This document shows positions 45,839-54,709 of a stretch of DNA of 64,000 bases, piece after piece; within the stretch, counting starts at the first letter, position 1, and the number at the start of each line of letters is the position of its first letter. The stretch is from Flavobacterium pectinovorum. GTDB taxonomy: Bacteria; Bacteroidota; Bacteroidia; Flavobacteriales; Flavobacteriaceae. The stretch covers positions 1 to 64,000 of the forward strand of contig NZ_JAFEVZ010000011.1 of assembly GCF_022802975.1 (NCBI RefSeq), written 5' to 3'. The translations under genes and the position numbers were made by a program. A model generated the notes under the pieces. The model worked only from the letters and a program-made list of their open reading frames with translations, was not told the DNA's origin and ran no database searches.

Positions 45839-45938
45839 TGTCATTTCGACGAAGGAGAAATCTTCACAAGTAACTCCGTAACTATTGTCCAATCTTTGTC
45901 GAGCTTCTCACGAAGATTTCTCCTTCGTCGAAATGACA
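45839..45938. repeat. Inverted-repeat element with 27-bp perfect arms
   Basis: Arms at 45839-45865 and 45912-45938 are exact complements (start TGTCATTTCGACGAAGG) separated by 46 nt. The sequence resembles a repeat I have seen dispersed in Flavobacterium and related genomes, of MITE or REP type. No transposase is nearby and no target duplication is visible. Confidence 0.85.
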
Positions 45939-45991
45939 AACTGGAGTCAACTTTGCCAAAATTATAAGTCTTATATCTACTTTATAAACAC

Positions 45992-46017
45992 AAAAAAACC
46001 TCTGAAATTCAGAGGCT
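45992..46017 (-). terminator. Terminator of the LysE/GIN/RNase R group
   Basis: On the minus strand, cctctgaatttcagagg followed by a T run lies 30 nt after the LysE gene stop. Confidence 0.85.
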
Positions 46018-46046
46018 TAATTTTATAATTTTGAGTTATTAACAAA

Positions 46047-46727
46047 CTACTTTTCTATTCTTTCAAAAGCATTTTTAACCATTTCTTTTTCTTTTGGAAA
46101 CCAGCCCTGAATCATTAATACAAATCCAAAGACCATTAAAACAATACTGATTCCTTTTTTTATTTTAAGAATATTAGTCGGGGTCATTTTAGATTTTAAT
46201 TGTTTGGCTAATACTATTTTTAGACAATCAACCAATAAATAAGTAACAATTACAGAAGTAAAAAAAGTCATCATTCTAGGGGTCTGCATCTGTAATTTTG
46301 GTCCGACAGAAATAATAACAGCAAGCCAGAAACCAAGAACTCCAATGTTAATAACGTTGAGTAAAAAACCTTTTACAAACAAACTTCCATAGTTTCTTTT
46401 GATAATATCACGGTCAATTTCTTCATCGTTGATTTTTTCTTCTTTTTTTAGTTTTACAAACGAAATAATACCATAAGACAGCATAATTATGCCGCCAAAA
46501 ATAAAAAGTGCCGGTTTATCCTTTAAACTGGAAATTAGTCTGTAACTCCCTAAATAAGCAATTGCTATAAAAAAAATATCACCTAAGACTACTCCAAAAT
46601 CAAAAACAATTGCTGATCTAAAACCTTTTGTAATACTGGTTTCTAACAAAACAAAAAATACCGGACCTACCATAAAGCTCAGAACAAGTCCCCATGGCAG
46701 TCCAGCCAGAATATCATTTATCATCAA
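46047..46727 (-). CDS. LysE/RhtB-family transporter
   Basis: The 226-residue product has six predicted membrane segments and the family start 'DILAGLPWGLVLSFMVGPVFFVLLETSI' (shown in part; GP near residue 22). Such proteins export amino acids or small metabolites. The substrate is unknown. The gene follows the GIN-domain gene after 3 nt and both lie downstream of rnr on the minus strand. Confidence 0.87.
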   Translation of the reverse strand: MMINDILAGLPWGLVLSFMVGPVFFVLLETSITKGFRSAIVFDFGVVLGDIFFIAIAYLGSYRLISSLKDKPALFIFGGIIMLSYGIISFVKLKKEEKINDEEIDRDIIKRNYGSLFVKGFLLNVINIGVLGFWLAVIISVGPKLQMQTPRMMTFFTSVIVTYLLVDCLKIVLAKQLKSKMTPTNILKIKKGISIVLMVFGFVLMIQGWFPKEKEMVKNAFERIEK

Positions 46728-46730
46728 ATA

Positions 46731-47399
46731 CTATTTTACTTCTTCTATTTTTCCTCCGAAAACTGTTTTTTGGTTAATTTGTTTTGGTTTACCATAAATG
46801 TAAATAGAGCCTCCTGCGCTCACTTTTGCTTCCACAAGAGTTGAAGCATTTACATCTGCTTTTCCTCCCGCAGAAACACTTACAGTTGTTTGAGACGTAC
46901 TTAATTTACTTGCCAGCAAATAACCACCTGCACCTAAACTTGCAACTTGATTTTCTGCTTTACCGGTTAAAGTAATTTCTCCTCCTGAAACAGAACTAAC
47001 TTTAAGTTTATCAACATCCAAATCTACATTAATTTTACCGCCTTCCTGAGCACTTACCTTAAAACTGGTCGCTTTTATAGCTTCAGAACTTGTAACACTT
47101 GCACCCTCATTGACATCAATAAGTTCAATATGTTTGTAATATAAAGTAACTTCTAAATCGTTACCGGACAAAAGTTTTGGAAATGGCATTCTTATTTTTA
47201 AAAGACCATTTTTATTAACGGCTTCTAATTCTGATTCCCTTGCTCCTTTTATAACAATTTTATTTTCAGATGACTGAACTAATTTTACATTTAATTTATC
47301 GTAAACTTTAACAGTATCAAAATCTCCTAATTCTTTAGTAACCTGTCCAAAAGACATTTGTATAAACAAAATGACAGCGCCTATAATTAACTTTTTCAT
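46731..47399 (-). CDS. GIN-domain (DUF2807) secreted protein
   Basis: The 222-residue product has a signal peptide (MKKLIIGAVILFIQMSFGQ) and a right-handed beta-solenoid type repeat region ('DFDTVKVYDKLNVKLVQSSENK' shown in part; 'INVDLDVDKLKVSSVSGGEI') that matches the GIN/DUF2807 family of putative adhesin heads. The frame is open to 47480, but those residues overlap rnr and lack a signal peptide. Function is unknown. Confidence 0.87.
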   Translation of the reverse strand: MKKLIIGAVILFIQMSFGQVTKELGDFDTVKVYDKLNVKLVQSSENKIVIKGARESELEAVNKNGLLKIRMPFPKLLSGNDLEVTLYYKHIELIDVNEGASVTSSEAIKATSFKVSAQEGGKINVDLDVDKLKVSSVSGGEITLTGKAENQVASLGAGGYLLASKLSTSQTTVSVSAGGKADVNASTLVEAKVSAGGSIYIYGKPKQINQKTVFGGKIEEVK

Positions 47400-47427
47400 T
47401 TCTTTAATTTTTAAATTTAACAACTTA

Positions 47428-49686
47428 TTAAGCTCTTCGTAAAAAATGAAAATCCAGTTGTTTTTTAACCAAATCAGCATTTTTTACTTTAACGTAAATT
47501 TCGTCCCCTAATTGCAATATACTGTCTGAAGTAGCTCCAACCAGCGCATATTGTTTTTCATCGAAAGTATAATAATCATCTTTAATTTCTCTGATTCTTA
47601 CCATCCCTTCACATTTGTTAGAAACGATTTCAACATAAATTCCCCATTCTGTAACACCGGAAATAACACCAAGAAATTCTTCGTCCTGATGGTCCTGCAT
47701 GTATTTAACCTGCATGTATTTGATACTGTCACGTTCAGCATTTGTTGCTAAACTTTCCATATTAGAACAATGCAGGCATTTTGTTTCGTAAATTTCTTCA
47801 TCTACAGATTTTCCTGCATCCAGATAAAATTGCAATAAACGATGTACCATAACATCCGGATAACGACGAATTGGCGATGTAAAATGGCTGTAATAATCAA
47901 AAGCTAAACCATAATGACCAATGTTATCTGTTGAATATTTGGCTTTACTCATACTCCTAATGGCCAGCGTATCAATTAAGTTTTGTTCTTTTTTACCGTT
48001 AACTTCTTCCATCAAAGCATTCAAAGACTTAGAAATATCTCCTTTGTTACGGAAATCTATTTTATAACCAAATTTAGCAATTACACCTTGCATTGCAATT
48101 AATTTGTCTTCATTTGGTTCATCGTGAATCCTGTAAATGAACGTTTTCTTTTGTTTTCCAATGTATTCAGCCACTTTTCTGTTGGCTAAAAGCATGAATT
48201 CTTCAATTAAATGATTCGCATCTTTTGATATTTTAAAATACACGCCTTCAGGTTCTCCTTCGGCATCCAAGTTAAATTTTACTTCTACTTTATCAAAAGA
48301 AATCGCGCCATTCTGCATTCTTTTCTTTCTTAAAATTTTCGCTAATTCATCGAGTTTTAAAGTAGCATTTACAATTTCATCTGAAACAACATAAGAATCA
48401 CCTGTGATTGAAATATCAACCGGAATGGTATTGTCTTTTGTTTTTGACGGATTTAATATTTGTTTTCCTTGTTCGTCAAGAACCCACTTTTCTTCATTTG
48501 AATTTTTGTTTTTAGTGTGGGTTTCGATGATATATTGTGCCTCTTCATAAGCGAATCTCTGATCCGAATAAATAACTGTCCTACCAAACCATTGATTAAT
48601 GACTTTTGCGTCTTCTGACACCTCAAAAACAGCTGAAAACGTATATTTTTCTTCCTGTGGACGCAGCGAACAAGCAAAATTAGACAAAACTTCCGGAAGC
48701 ATTGGCACTACTCTATCTACCAAATAAACCGAAGTGGCACGCTGATAAGCTTCATCATCTAAAATTGTTCCTTCTTCAAGATAATGTGAAACATCGGCAA
48801 TATGAATACCTATTTCGTAGTTTCCGTTTTCTAACTTTTTGAAAGACAAGGCATCATCAAAATCTTTGGCATCTTTTGGATCGATCGTAAACGTAAGTGT
48901 ATCACGCATATCACGGCGTTTTGCAATCTCAGATTCCTGAATCGAAGTGTCTATTTTTTGTGCATACACCTCTACTTCTACCGGAAAATCGGATGGCAAA
49001 CCATATTCTGCTAAGATTGCATGAATTTCAGTATTATGTTCTCCGGGTTTTCCTAAAACTTTAATTACAGATCCAAAAGGACTATCGGCTCTTTTGGGCC
49101 AGTCTTCAATATTCACTAAAACAACATCACCATTTTCTGCGTCACCCATTTTGTCTTTCGGAATAAAAATATCCGTGTACATTTTAGGATTTGCAGTCGA
49201 AACAAAAGCAAAATTGGGCTGAATGTCAATTACTCCAACGAATTCTGTTTTGTTTCTTTCAACAACTTCAATAACTTCACCTTCAGGTCTTTTACCTTTT
49301 CTTCGGTTGTAAACGTAAACTTTAACTTTGTCTTTGTCCAGTGCACGATTCAGATTATTGGTCGGAATAAAAACATCTTCTGCAAATTCTTCACAAATAA
49401 AATAAGCTGTTTTACGGCTCGTCATATCAATAGTTCCTTCGTAATAATCCTGACTCTCCGCTTTCACTAAATATTTTCCAGGTTCAGATTCAATAATTTT
49501 CTTAGAGCCAGCCATTATCTTTAAGTCTTTTATGATCTGGTTTCTGCTTTTTGTATCGTCAAGTTCAAGCTTTGCTGCTATCTGTTTGTAATTAAATGCT
49601 TTATTAGGACTTTGCGATAAAATCTTCAGTATTTTTCCGGAGAAATCCTTGTCATTTTTTATCGGCTTTCTAATTTTCTTACTCAT
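47428..49686 (-). CDS. rnr: Ribonuclease R
   Basis: The 752-residue product has an N-terminal winged helix (RKPIKNDKDFSGKILKIL), cold-shock-like OB folds, the RNB domain with 'FTIDPKDAKDFDDALSF' (catalytic aspartates), 'SHYLEEGTILDDEAYQRATSVYLVDRVVPMLPE' (in part), 'YSHFTSPIRRYPDV' and a C-terminal S1 domain. RNase R degrades structured RNA 3' to 5'. It is the first gene of the group with the GIN-domain and LysE-type genes. Confidence 0.95.
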   Translation of the reverse strand: MSKKIRKPIKNDKDFSGKILKILSQSPNKAFNYKQIAAKLELDDTKSRNQIIKDLKIMAGSKKIIESEPGKYLVKAESQDYYEGTIDMTSRKTAYFICEEFAEDVFIPTNNLNRALDKDKVKVYVYNRRKGKRPEGEVIEVVERNKTEFVGVIDIQPNFAFVSTANPKMYTDIFIPKDKMGDAENGDVVLVNIEDWPKRADSPFGSVIKVLGKPGEHNTEIHAILAEYGLPSDFPVEVEVYAQKIDTSIQESEIAKRRDMRDTLTFTIDPKDAKDFDDALSFKKLENGNYEIGIHIADVSHYLEEGTILDDEAYQRATSVYLVDRVVPMLPEVLSNFACSLRPQEEKYTFSAVFEVSEDAKVINQWFGRTVIYSDQRFAYEEAQYIIETHTKNKNSNEEKWVLDEQGKQILNPSKTKDNTIPVDISITGDSYVVSDEIVNATLKLDELAKILRKKRMQNGAISFDKVEVKFNLDAEGEPEGVYFKISKDANHLIEEFMLLANRKVAEYIGKQKKTFIYRIHDEPNEDKLIAMQGVIAKFGYKIDFRNKGDISKSLNALMEEVNGKKEQNLIDTLAIRSMSKAKYSTDNIGHYGLAFDYYSHFTSPIRRYPDVMVHRLLQFYLDAGKSVDEEIYETKCLHCSNMESLATNAERDSIKYMQVKYMQDHQDEEFLGVISGVTEWGIYVEIVSNKCEGMVRIREIKDDYYTFDEKQYALVGATSDSILQLGDEIYVKVKNADLVKKQLDFHFLRRA

Positions 49687-49900
49687 ATATCTTTTCTTAT
49701 AAAGTTTAAAATTACGAATAAGATATCAGATAATAGATTTTAACAAATAATTTATTAAAAATATAACTTTATCACATTCATATAAAAAACGCTTTTTAAA
49801 ACACTAAATTCAATACTTTTAAAAATTTTTGTCTTAAAATTATAGTTTTGAAATTCATTTTTTTTAAAATAAATTCTCCTTAAAAAAAGGTTTTAAACAA

Positions 49901-49929
49901 AAAAAGGTTTGCATTGAGCAAACCTTTTT
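49901..49929. terminator. Terminator downstream of the NHL-repeat gene
   Basis: The hairpin AAAAGGTTTGC...GCAAACCTTTT lies 26 nt beyond the stop of the minus-strand NHL gene, with A and T runs. Confidence 0.9.
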
Positions 49930-49954
49930 AAATAAAAAATAAAATAAATTTTTA

Positions 49955-51226
49955 TTAATTTATAATCACTTTTTGAGTTGTTTTTTTGTCACTATTAAGT
50001 ACAGTTATCAAATAAACTCCTTTTTTAAAGCTTTCTGTACTTATCGAAGTTATATTAGCTTCAATCTTTTTAGTAAAAATGGTTTTTCCTAAAATATCTG
50101 AAATTTTCAATTGAGTATTTGGACTAATTTCTTCTAATTGAATATTTAAAATATTTGTTGCCGGATTAGGATAAACAGTTAGAGTAACAGCTTTATTGTT
50201 TTCGTTTAAACCTAAAGTAGCAGTTGTAATTTTTCTAATTCTGTTATTACTACTATCTGCTACGTACATAATTCCATTATTAATACTAAGTCCCCAAGGA
50301 TAATAAAAAAGTGCCGCTGTACCCGTACCATCAGCAGAACCTCTTGATGAACCTGCAAAAGTCGTAACAACACCAGTTGTAGTAATTTTTCTTATCTTGT
50401 TATTATTCATATCCCCTACGTAAAGATTATTACTGGCATCTATACAAATGCCAAAAGGATAACTAAATCGGGCTGCTGTTCCTGTTCCATTTACAAATCC
50501 ATTTGCAGAACCTGCAAAAGTCGTCACATCACCTGCCGATGTAATTTTTCTTATTTTATGATTTCCTGTATCTGCTACATAAACATTTCCACTGGCATCA
50601 ACACAAACTGCTCCAGGTTCAGAAAATTTTGCTGCTGTCCCTGTCCCGTCATCAAAACCATCTGATGAACCAGCCAAAGTTGTTACAACACCTTCAGATG
50701 TAATTTTTCTTATTCTGTGATTCTGACTGTCAGCTACATAAAGAGTATTATTAGCATCAATACAAATTCCAGCTAAATTATAAAATCGGGCGGCTGTTCC
50801 AGTGCCATCTACATTACCTGAACTCGATGAACCTACAAAAGTGGTTACAACTCCAGCAGGAGTAATTTTTCTAATTTTAGTATTATCAGAGACAAAAATA
50901 TTATCATTTTTATCAATACAAATTCCATAAACTAAAGAAAATTTAGCAGCAGTACCAGTTGCATCTGTATAACCTGAATTAGTTGAACCTGCAAAAGTAG
51001 TTACTACACCAGCGGGAGTAATTTTTCTTATCATATAATTGTCCGAATCTGCTACAAAAATATTTCCATTAGAATCGGTACAAACTCCAACAGGATTTTT
51101 AAACTGTGCTGCTGTTCCTGTTCCATCTGCAAAACCTGATGTAGAACCTGCTAAAGTAGTTACATCCTGGGCCTGAATGCTATTGATACAAAATAATACA
51201 AATAATAGTAGGTAATTTTTATTCAT
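49955..51226 (-). CDS. NHL-repeat T9SS cargo protein
   Basis: The 423-residue product has a signal peptide (MNKNYLLLFVLFCINSIQAQ), about six NHL-type repeats of ~55 residues ('NIFVADSDNYMIRKITPAGVVTTFAGS', shown in part), and a C-terminal type-A T9SS sorting domain ('LTVYPNPATNILNIQLEE' to 'KGVYLITVLNSDKKTTQKVIIN'). NHL repeats form a beta-propeller. Such proteins are exported by the PorSS/T9SS and attached or released at the surface. Repeat DNA is similar enough to recombine. The ligand or substrate is unknown. Confidence 0.9.
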   Translation of the reverse strand: MNKNYLLLFVLFCINSIQAQDVTTLAGSTSGFADGTGTAAQFKNPVGVCTDSNGNIFVADSDNYMIRKITPAGVVTTFAGSTNSGYTDATGTAAKFSLVYGICIDKNDNIFVSDNTKIRKITPAGVVTTFVGSSSSGNVDGTGTAARFYNLAGICIDANNTLYVADSQNHRIRKITSEGVVTTLAGSSDGFDDGTGTAAKFSEPGAVCVDASGNVYVADTGNHKIRKITSAGDVTTFAGSANGFVNGTGTAARFSYPFGICIDASNNLYVGDMNNNKIRKITTTGVVTTFAGSSRGSADGTGTAALFYYPWGLSINNGIMYVADSSNNRIRKITTATLGLNENNKAVTLTVYPNPATNILNIQLEEISPNTQLKISDILGKTIFTKKIEANITSISTESFKKGVYLITVLNSDKKTTQKVIIN

Positions 51227-51456
51227 TTTTAATTCGTTATGTAAGTTAATTTTTAATTATTGACGCCAAATTTAATAATAAAATATTTTTAAAAAATGCT
51301 TTTTTATTGATTTATCTGAAATTGTTTCTGATTTAATTGATTCTTAAAATAAATCTAAAAACTACAAATTTATAGTACTTAAAATAGCTAATAACAGATT
51401 TCAATAATTGATTTATTAAAATAATAACTTTTGTATCTTTACTAAAAGACCTTTTT

Positions 51457-51690
51457 ATGGAAAGCTTTAAAACCATTGCTGTATTCAATTTTCATCACGA
51501 AACAGTAGTACTCAAACACTTATTGGAACAAGAAGAAATTCCGTATTTTTTTGAAAACGAAGTAACACTCTCAGTCATTCCGTTGTACACAGCAGCACTC
51601 GGCGGAATCAAACTTAAAGTTCATCCAAACGATTTCGAACAAGTTCAGCAAATTCTGGACAGTCTCAACAATCCGCTTAAAATCGTCTGA
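51457..51690 (+). CDS. DUF2007-family small protein
   Basis: The 77-residue product 'MESFKTIAVFNFHHETVVLK' followed by 'LLEQEEIPYFFENE' fits the DUF2007 (putative signal transducing protein) family. A TATCTTTA box at 51434-51441 may be its promoter -7 element. No operon partner is evident. Confidence 0.85.
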   Translation: MESFKTIAVFNFHHETVVLKHLLEQEEIPYFFENEVTLSVIPLYTAALGGIKLKVHPNDFEQVQQILDSLNNPLKIV

Positions 51691-52443
51691 AACAAAACTT
51701 GAAAAACAAATTCAATTCAAAGTAAAATTCAAATTCAAAAATTTTTTTTCCTTTTCAAATTTTAAAGTTTTCAACATATATTAAATACAACAAAAAAGAT
51801 TTTTAAAAATTTAAAAAAATTTGTTGGTTATTATAGTGTGTTAATATGTGATATAAATTTATTTTTAAAAGTATTGAAATGAAGTTTCTCTTAGTTATAT
51901 AGAGTTATCAACATACTTATATTTTGTTAAATGATTAATTTATAAGACTTTTTATATTTTAATTAACAATGGTTGATAACCAAAATTGAATTCATTTTGT
52001 AGATAAGTTGATATGTTGATTTCTGTTGAAAATGGTATTTTTAATCTTGATAACTTTTCTAAAAATTCATGAAACTTTTCTTGCATTTTAAATTCCAGTT
52101 TTGGATTAGGTTTTTTTTCGACACAACCAAAAAATACTTCTTATTTTCTATCTGAACTTATTAACATTTTGTGTTAATTTAAAGTTAACTGATTATCAGT
52201 GTTTTAGTAATCACTATTAACATAACCTTATTTTAATATAATAATGGTATGATTATCAGTATTTTAAATGTTTATTTTATTATATAAAAAATACTATTAT
52301 ATTAATTTCCATATATTTATAAATATTGTAAAATTTAAAATTATTAATAATTTGATGTTTAACATAATATGTAAATAAAACTTTACATTTGCGAAAAAAA
52401 TTACCTTAATTATAAAAACAATAAACAACTTAAAAATTTTTAT
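51691..52443. other. AT-rich intergenic desert with DnaA-box-like motifs
   Basis: This 750-nt gap is very AT-rich and lies upstream of the LRR gene. It holds ttatcaaca at 51905-51913, ggttgataacc at 51971-51981 and near-copies, a pair of 'gattatcagt' motifs (~52190 and ~52250), and a short minus-strand ORF described separately. TACATTTG at 52384-52391 is a probable -7 box for the LRR gene. Confidence 0.5.
51952..52086 (-). pseudogene. Possible 44-residue ORF or gene remnant
   Basis: A minus-strand frame starts at ATG 52086 (MQEKFHEFLEKLSRLKIPF...) and ends ...YQPLLIKI at 51952. Upstream, the same frame is open for 18 more codons before a stop (including FFGCVEKKPNPKLEF). The residue mix is protein-like, but the ORF lacks a recognisable start region and family. 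It may be the tail of a lost gene. Confidence 0.25.
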
Positions 52444-54057
52444 ATGAAAAAAAAATTACTCCTAAAATTATTTAGTTTATTAGTAATGTTAATTACTACA
52501 GTAGCAAGTGCACAAAACTTTATAGTTGATAATTTAAAGTATGTTGTGACTTCAGGATCGGAGGTAATTGTAACCGGATACGTTTCTCAGCCAACAGGAG
52601 ATTTAATTATTCCCGGTACTGTTACTAATGAAGGTAATACGTATTTGGTTACCAGTATTGGTGGTTCTGCTTTTCAGAGTTGTACCGGCTTAACATCTTT
52701 AAGTATTGGTACTTCTATTACCAGTATTGGTGGTTTTGCTTTTTCTTATTGTAGAGGCTTAACGTCTTTGAGTATTCCAAATTCTGTTATAAGTATTGGT
52801 GATTATGCTTTTTCTTCTTGTTCTGGCTTAACGTCTTTAAGTATTCCAAATTCAGTTACCAGTATTGGTAATGGTGCTTTTTCTTCTTGTTCCGGCTTAA
52901 CGTCTTTAAGTATTCCAAATTCAGTTACCAGTATTGGTAATAATGCTTTTTCTACTTGTTCCGGCTTAACATCTTTGAGTATTTCAAATTCTGTTAGCAG
53001 TATTGGTAATGGTGTTTTTTCTTCTTGTAGAGGCTTAACGTCTTTAAGTATTCCAAATTCAGTTACCAGTATTGGTAATTCTGCTTTTTCTAATTGTACC
53101 CGATTAACGTCTTTAAGTATTCCAAATTCAGTTACCAGTATTGGTGATTCTGCTTTTTCTTCTTGTTCCAGCTTAACGTCTTTAAGTATTCCAAATTCAG
53201 TTACCAGTATTGGTAATTCAGCGTTTAGCGAGTGTTCCAGCTTAACGTCTTTAAGTATTCCAAATTCTGTTACCAGTATTGGTACTTCTGCTTTTTATTT
53301 TTGTTCCGGCTTAACTTCTTTAAGTATTTCAAATTCTGTTACCAGTATTGGTGATTCTACTTTTTCTAATTGTAGAGGCTTAAAATCTTTAAGTATTCCA
53401 AATTCTGTTACCAGTATTGGTACTTCTGCTTTTTTTAATTGTTCCGGCTTAACGTCTTTAAGTATTTCAAATTCTGTTAGCAGTATTGGTGATTCTGCTT
53501 TTTCTTCTTGTTCCAGATTAACGTCTTTAAGTATTCCGAATTCTGTTAGCAGTATTGGTGATTCTGCTTTTTCTTCTTGTTCTGGCTTAACGTCCGTAAC
53601 TATTCCAGATTCTGTTAGCAGTATTGGTGATTCTGCTTTTTCTTATTGTATAGGAATAAAGTCTGTAAATGTGAGCGGGGCAACTCCTTTGCTTATAAAT
53701 AGTAATGTATTTTATGGGGTTAACTTAAACACAATTGCCTTAAGTGTTTCTTCTCCGGGTATTGTGAGCGATTATCAGAACGCTAATGTTTGGAAAGATT
53801 TTGGTTCTGTTACTTTAAATACGCCTTCTTATTTGTCAGGCAAGAGTGTATTGGTATATCCTAATGTAGCTAAGGATTTTATTTCTGTGTCCGGTTTATC
53901 ACAAACAACAGATTACACTATATTCAACATATCAGGATTAAAAGTAAGTAATGGAAGTGTTTCTGATAATGAAAAAATACAGGTTCAAAACCTCACTAAT
54001 GGATTGTATATTATACAATTAGAAGGTGGTTCTGCCACTAAATTTATAAAACAATAG
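52444..54057 (+). CDS. BspA-type leucine-rich-repeat T9SS cargo protein
   Basis: The 537-residue product has a signal peptide (near TVASAQ), 14 tandem LRR_5/BspA-type units of 23 residues ('LTSLSIPNSVTSIGNSAFSS' pattern, residues ~83-404), a partial repeat region, and a C-terminal type-A T9SS sorting domain ('VLVYPNVAKDFISVSGL' to 'LEGGSATKFIKQ'). BspA-type proteins bind host or matrix proteins in other Bacteroidetes. Here the function is unknown. The units are nearly identical at the DNA level. Confidence 0.92.
   Translation: MKKKLLLKLFSLLVMLITTVASAQNFIVDNLKYVVTSGSEVIVTGYVSQPTGDLIIPGTVTNEGNTYLVTSIGGSAFQSCTGLTSLSIGTSITSIGGFAFSYCRGLTSLSIPNSVISIGDYAFSSCSGLTSLSIPNSVTSIGNGAFSSCSGLTSLSIPNSVTSIGNNAFSTCSGLTSLSISNSVSSIGNGVFSSCRGLTSLSIPNSVTSIGNSAFSNCTRLTSLSIPNSVTSIGDSAFSSCSSLTSLSIPNSVTSIGNSAFSECSSLTSLSIPNSVTSIGTSAFYFCSGLTSLSISNSVTSIGDSTFSNCRGLKSLSIPNSVTSIGTSAFFNCSGLTSLSISNSVSSIGDSAFSSCSRLTSLSIPNSVSSIGDSAFSSCSGLTSVTIPDSVSSIGDSAFSYCIGIKSVNVSGATPLLINSNVFYGVNLNTIALSVSSPGIVSDYQNANVWKDFGSVTLNTPSYLSGKSVLVYPNVAKDFISVSGLSQTTDYTIFNISGLKVSNGSVSDNEKIQVQNLTNGLYIIQLEGGSATKFIKQ
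52690..53655 (+). repeat. Fourteen 69-nt tandem repeats in the LRR gene
   Basis: Each 69-nt unit encodes 23 residues. Many adjacent copies differ at only a few bases and could vary in number by recombination. Confidence 0.9.
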
Positions 54058-54080
54058 TTAGTTAAAAATACCAGTTCTGT

Positions 54081-54115
54081 AAAAAGCTTGTTGCATTAGG
54101 TAACAAGCTTTTTTT
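54081..54115 (+). terminator. LRR gene terminator
   Basis: The hairpin AAAGCTTGTT...AACAAGCTTT with a T run follows the stop after 23 nt. Confidence 0.9.
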
Positions 54116-54236
54116 ATGCTCATTGTATTTAATCTTTTAAAATATTTTGAAGATAAAAAGTGCATAACTGGTCCCGAGTCTTGAAAATCACGTTGAACTT
54201 TTTTATAATTAATGTGCTGCTAAGAAATTCTTTAGT

Positions 54237-54244
54237 TAAATTTG
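54237..54244 (+). promoter_or_regulatory. -7 box of the rpiB promoter
   Basis: TAAATTTG matches TAnnTTTG, 27 nt before the rpiB ATG. A clear -33 TTG is not seen at the standard spacing. Confidence 0.45.
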
Positions 54245-54270
54245 CAGGACACAACTTAATAGTATTTAAA

Positions 54271-54702
54271 ATGAAAATTTCGATAGGAAACGATCACGCA
54301 GGACCGGAGTATAAAAAAGCAATTGTTACCATGCTAAAAGCAAAAGGATATGAAGTAACCAATTATGGTACAGATTCTGAAGATTCTGTTGATTATCCGG
54401 ATTTTGGTCATCCGGTTGCGACTGATGTATCTGAAGGAAAAGCCGATTTTGGAATCGTAATCTGCGGAAGCGGAAACGGAATCGCCATGACAGTTAACAA
54501 ACATCCAAAAGTAAGAGCCGGTTTGTGCTGGACTAAAGAAATTGCAGTTTTAATACGTTTACACAATGATGCTAACATTATTAGTATTCCTGCACGTTTT
54601 ACATCAATTCCTCAAGCTGTAGAAATGGTCGAAACTTTTCTGAGTACAGAATTTGAAGGGGGAAGACACCAAAACCGAGTAAATAAAATTGCTTGTCAAT
54701 AA
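54271..54702 (+). CDS. rpiB: Ribose-5-phosphate isomerase B
   Basis: The 143-residue product begins MKISIGNDHAGPEYKKAI and has 'DYPDFGHPVATDVSEGKADFGIVICGSGNG' (shown in part; catalytic Cys in ICGSGNG). RpiB interconverts ribose-5-phosphate and ribulose-5-phosphate. The longer frame from 54160 is non-coding leader by this reading. It is followed after 7 nt by the CDF transporter gene. Confidence 0.95.
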   Translation: MKISIGNDHAGPEYKKAIVTMLKAKGYEVTNYGTDSEDSVDYPDFGHPVATDVSEGKADFGIVICGSGNGIAMTVNKHPKVRAGLCWTKEIAVLIRLHNDANIISIPARFTSIPQAVEMVETFLSTEFEGGRHQNRVNKIACQ

Positions 54703-54709
54703 ATAAAAT

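Noticed and set aside
52690..53655. CRISPR-like periodicity of 69 nt
   Set aside because: Coding LRR repeats with a signal peptide and T9SS tail, no constant repeat with unique spacers.
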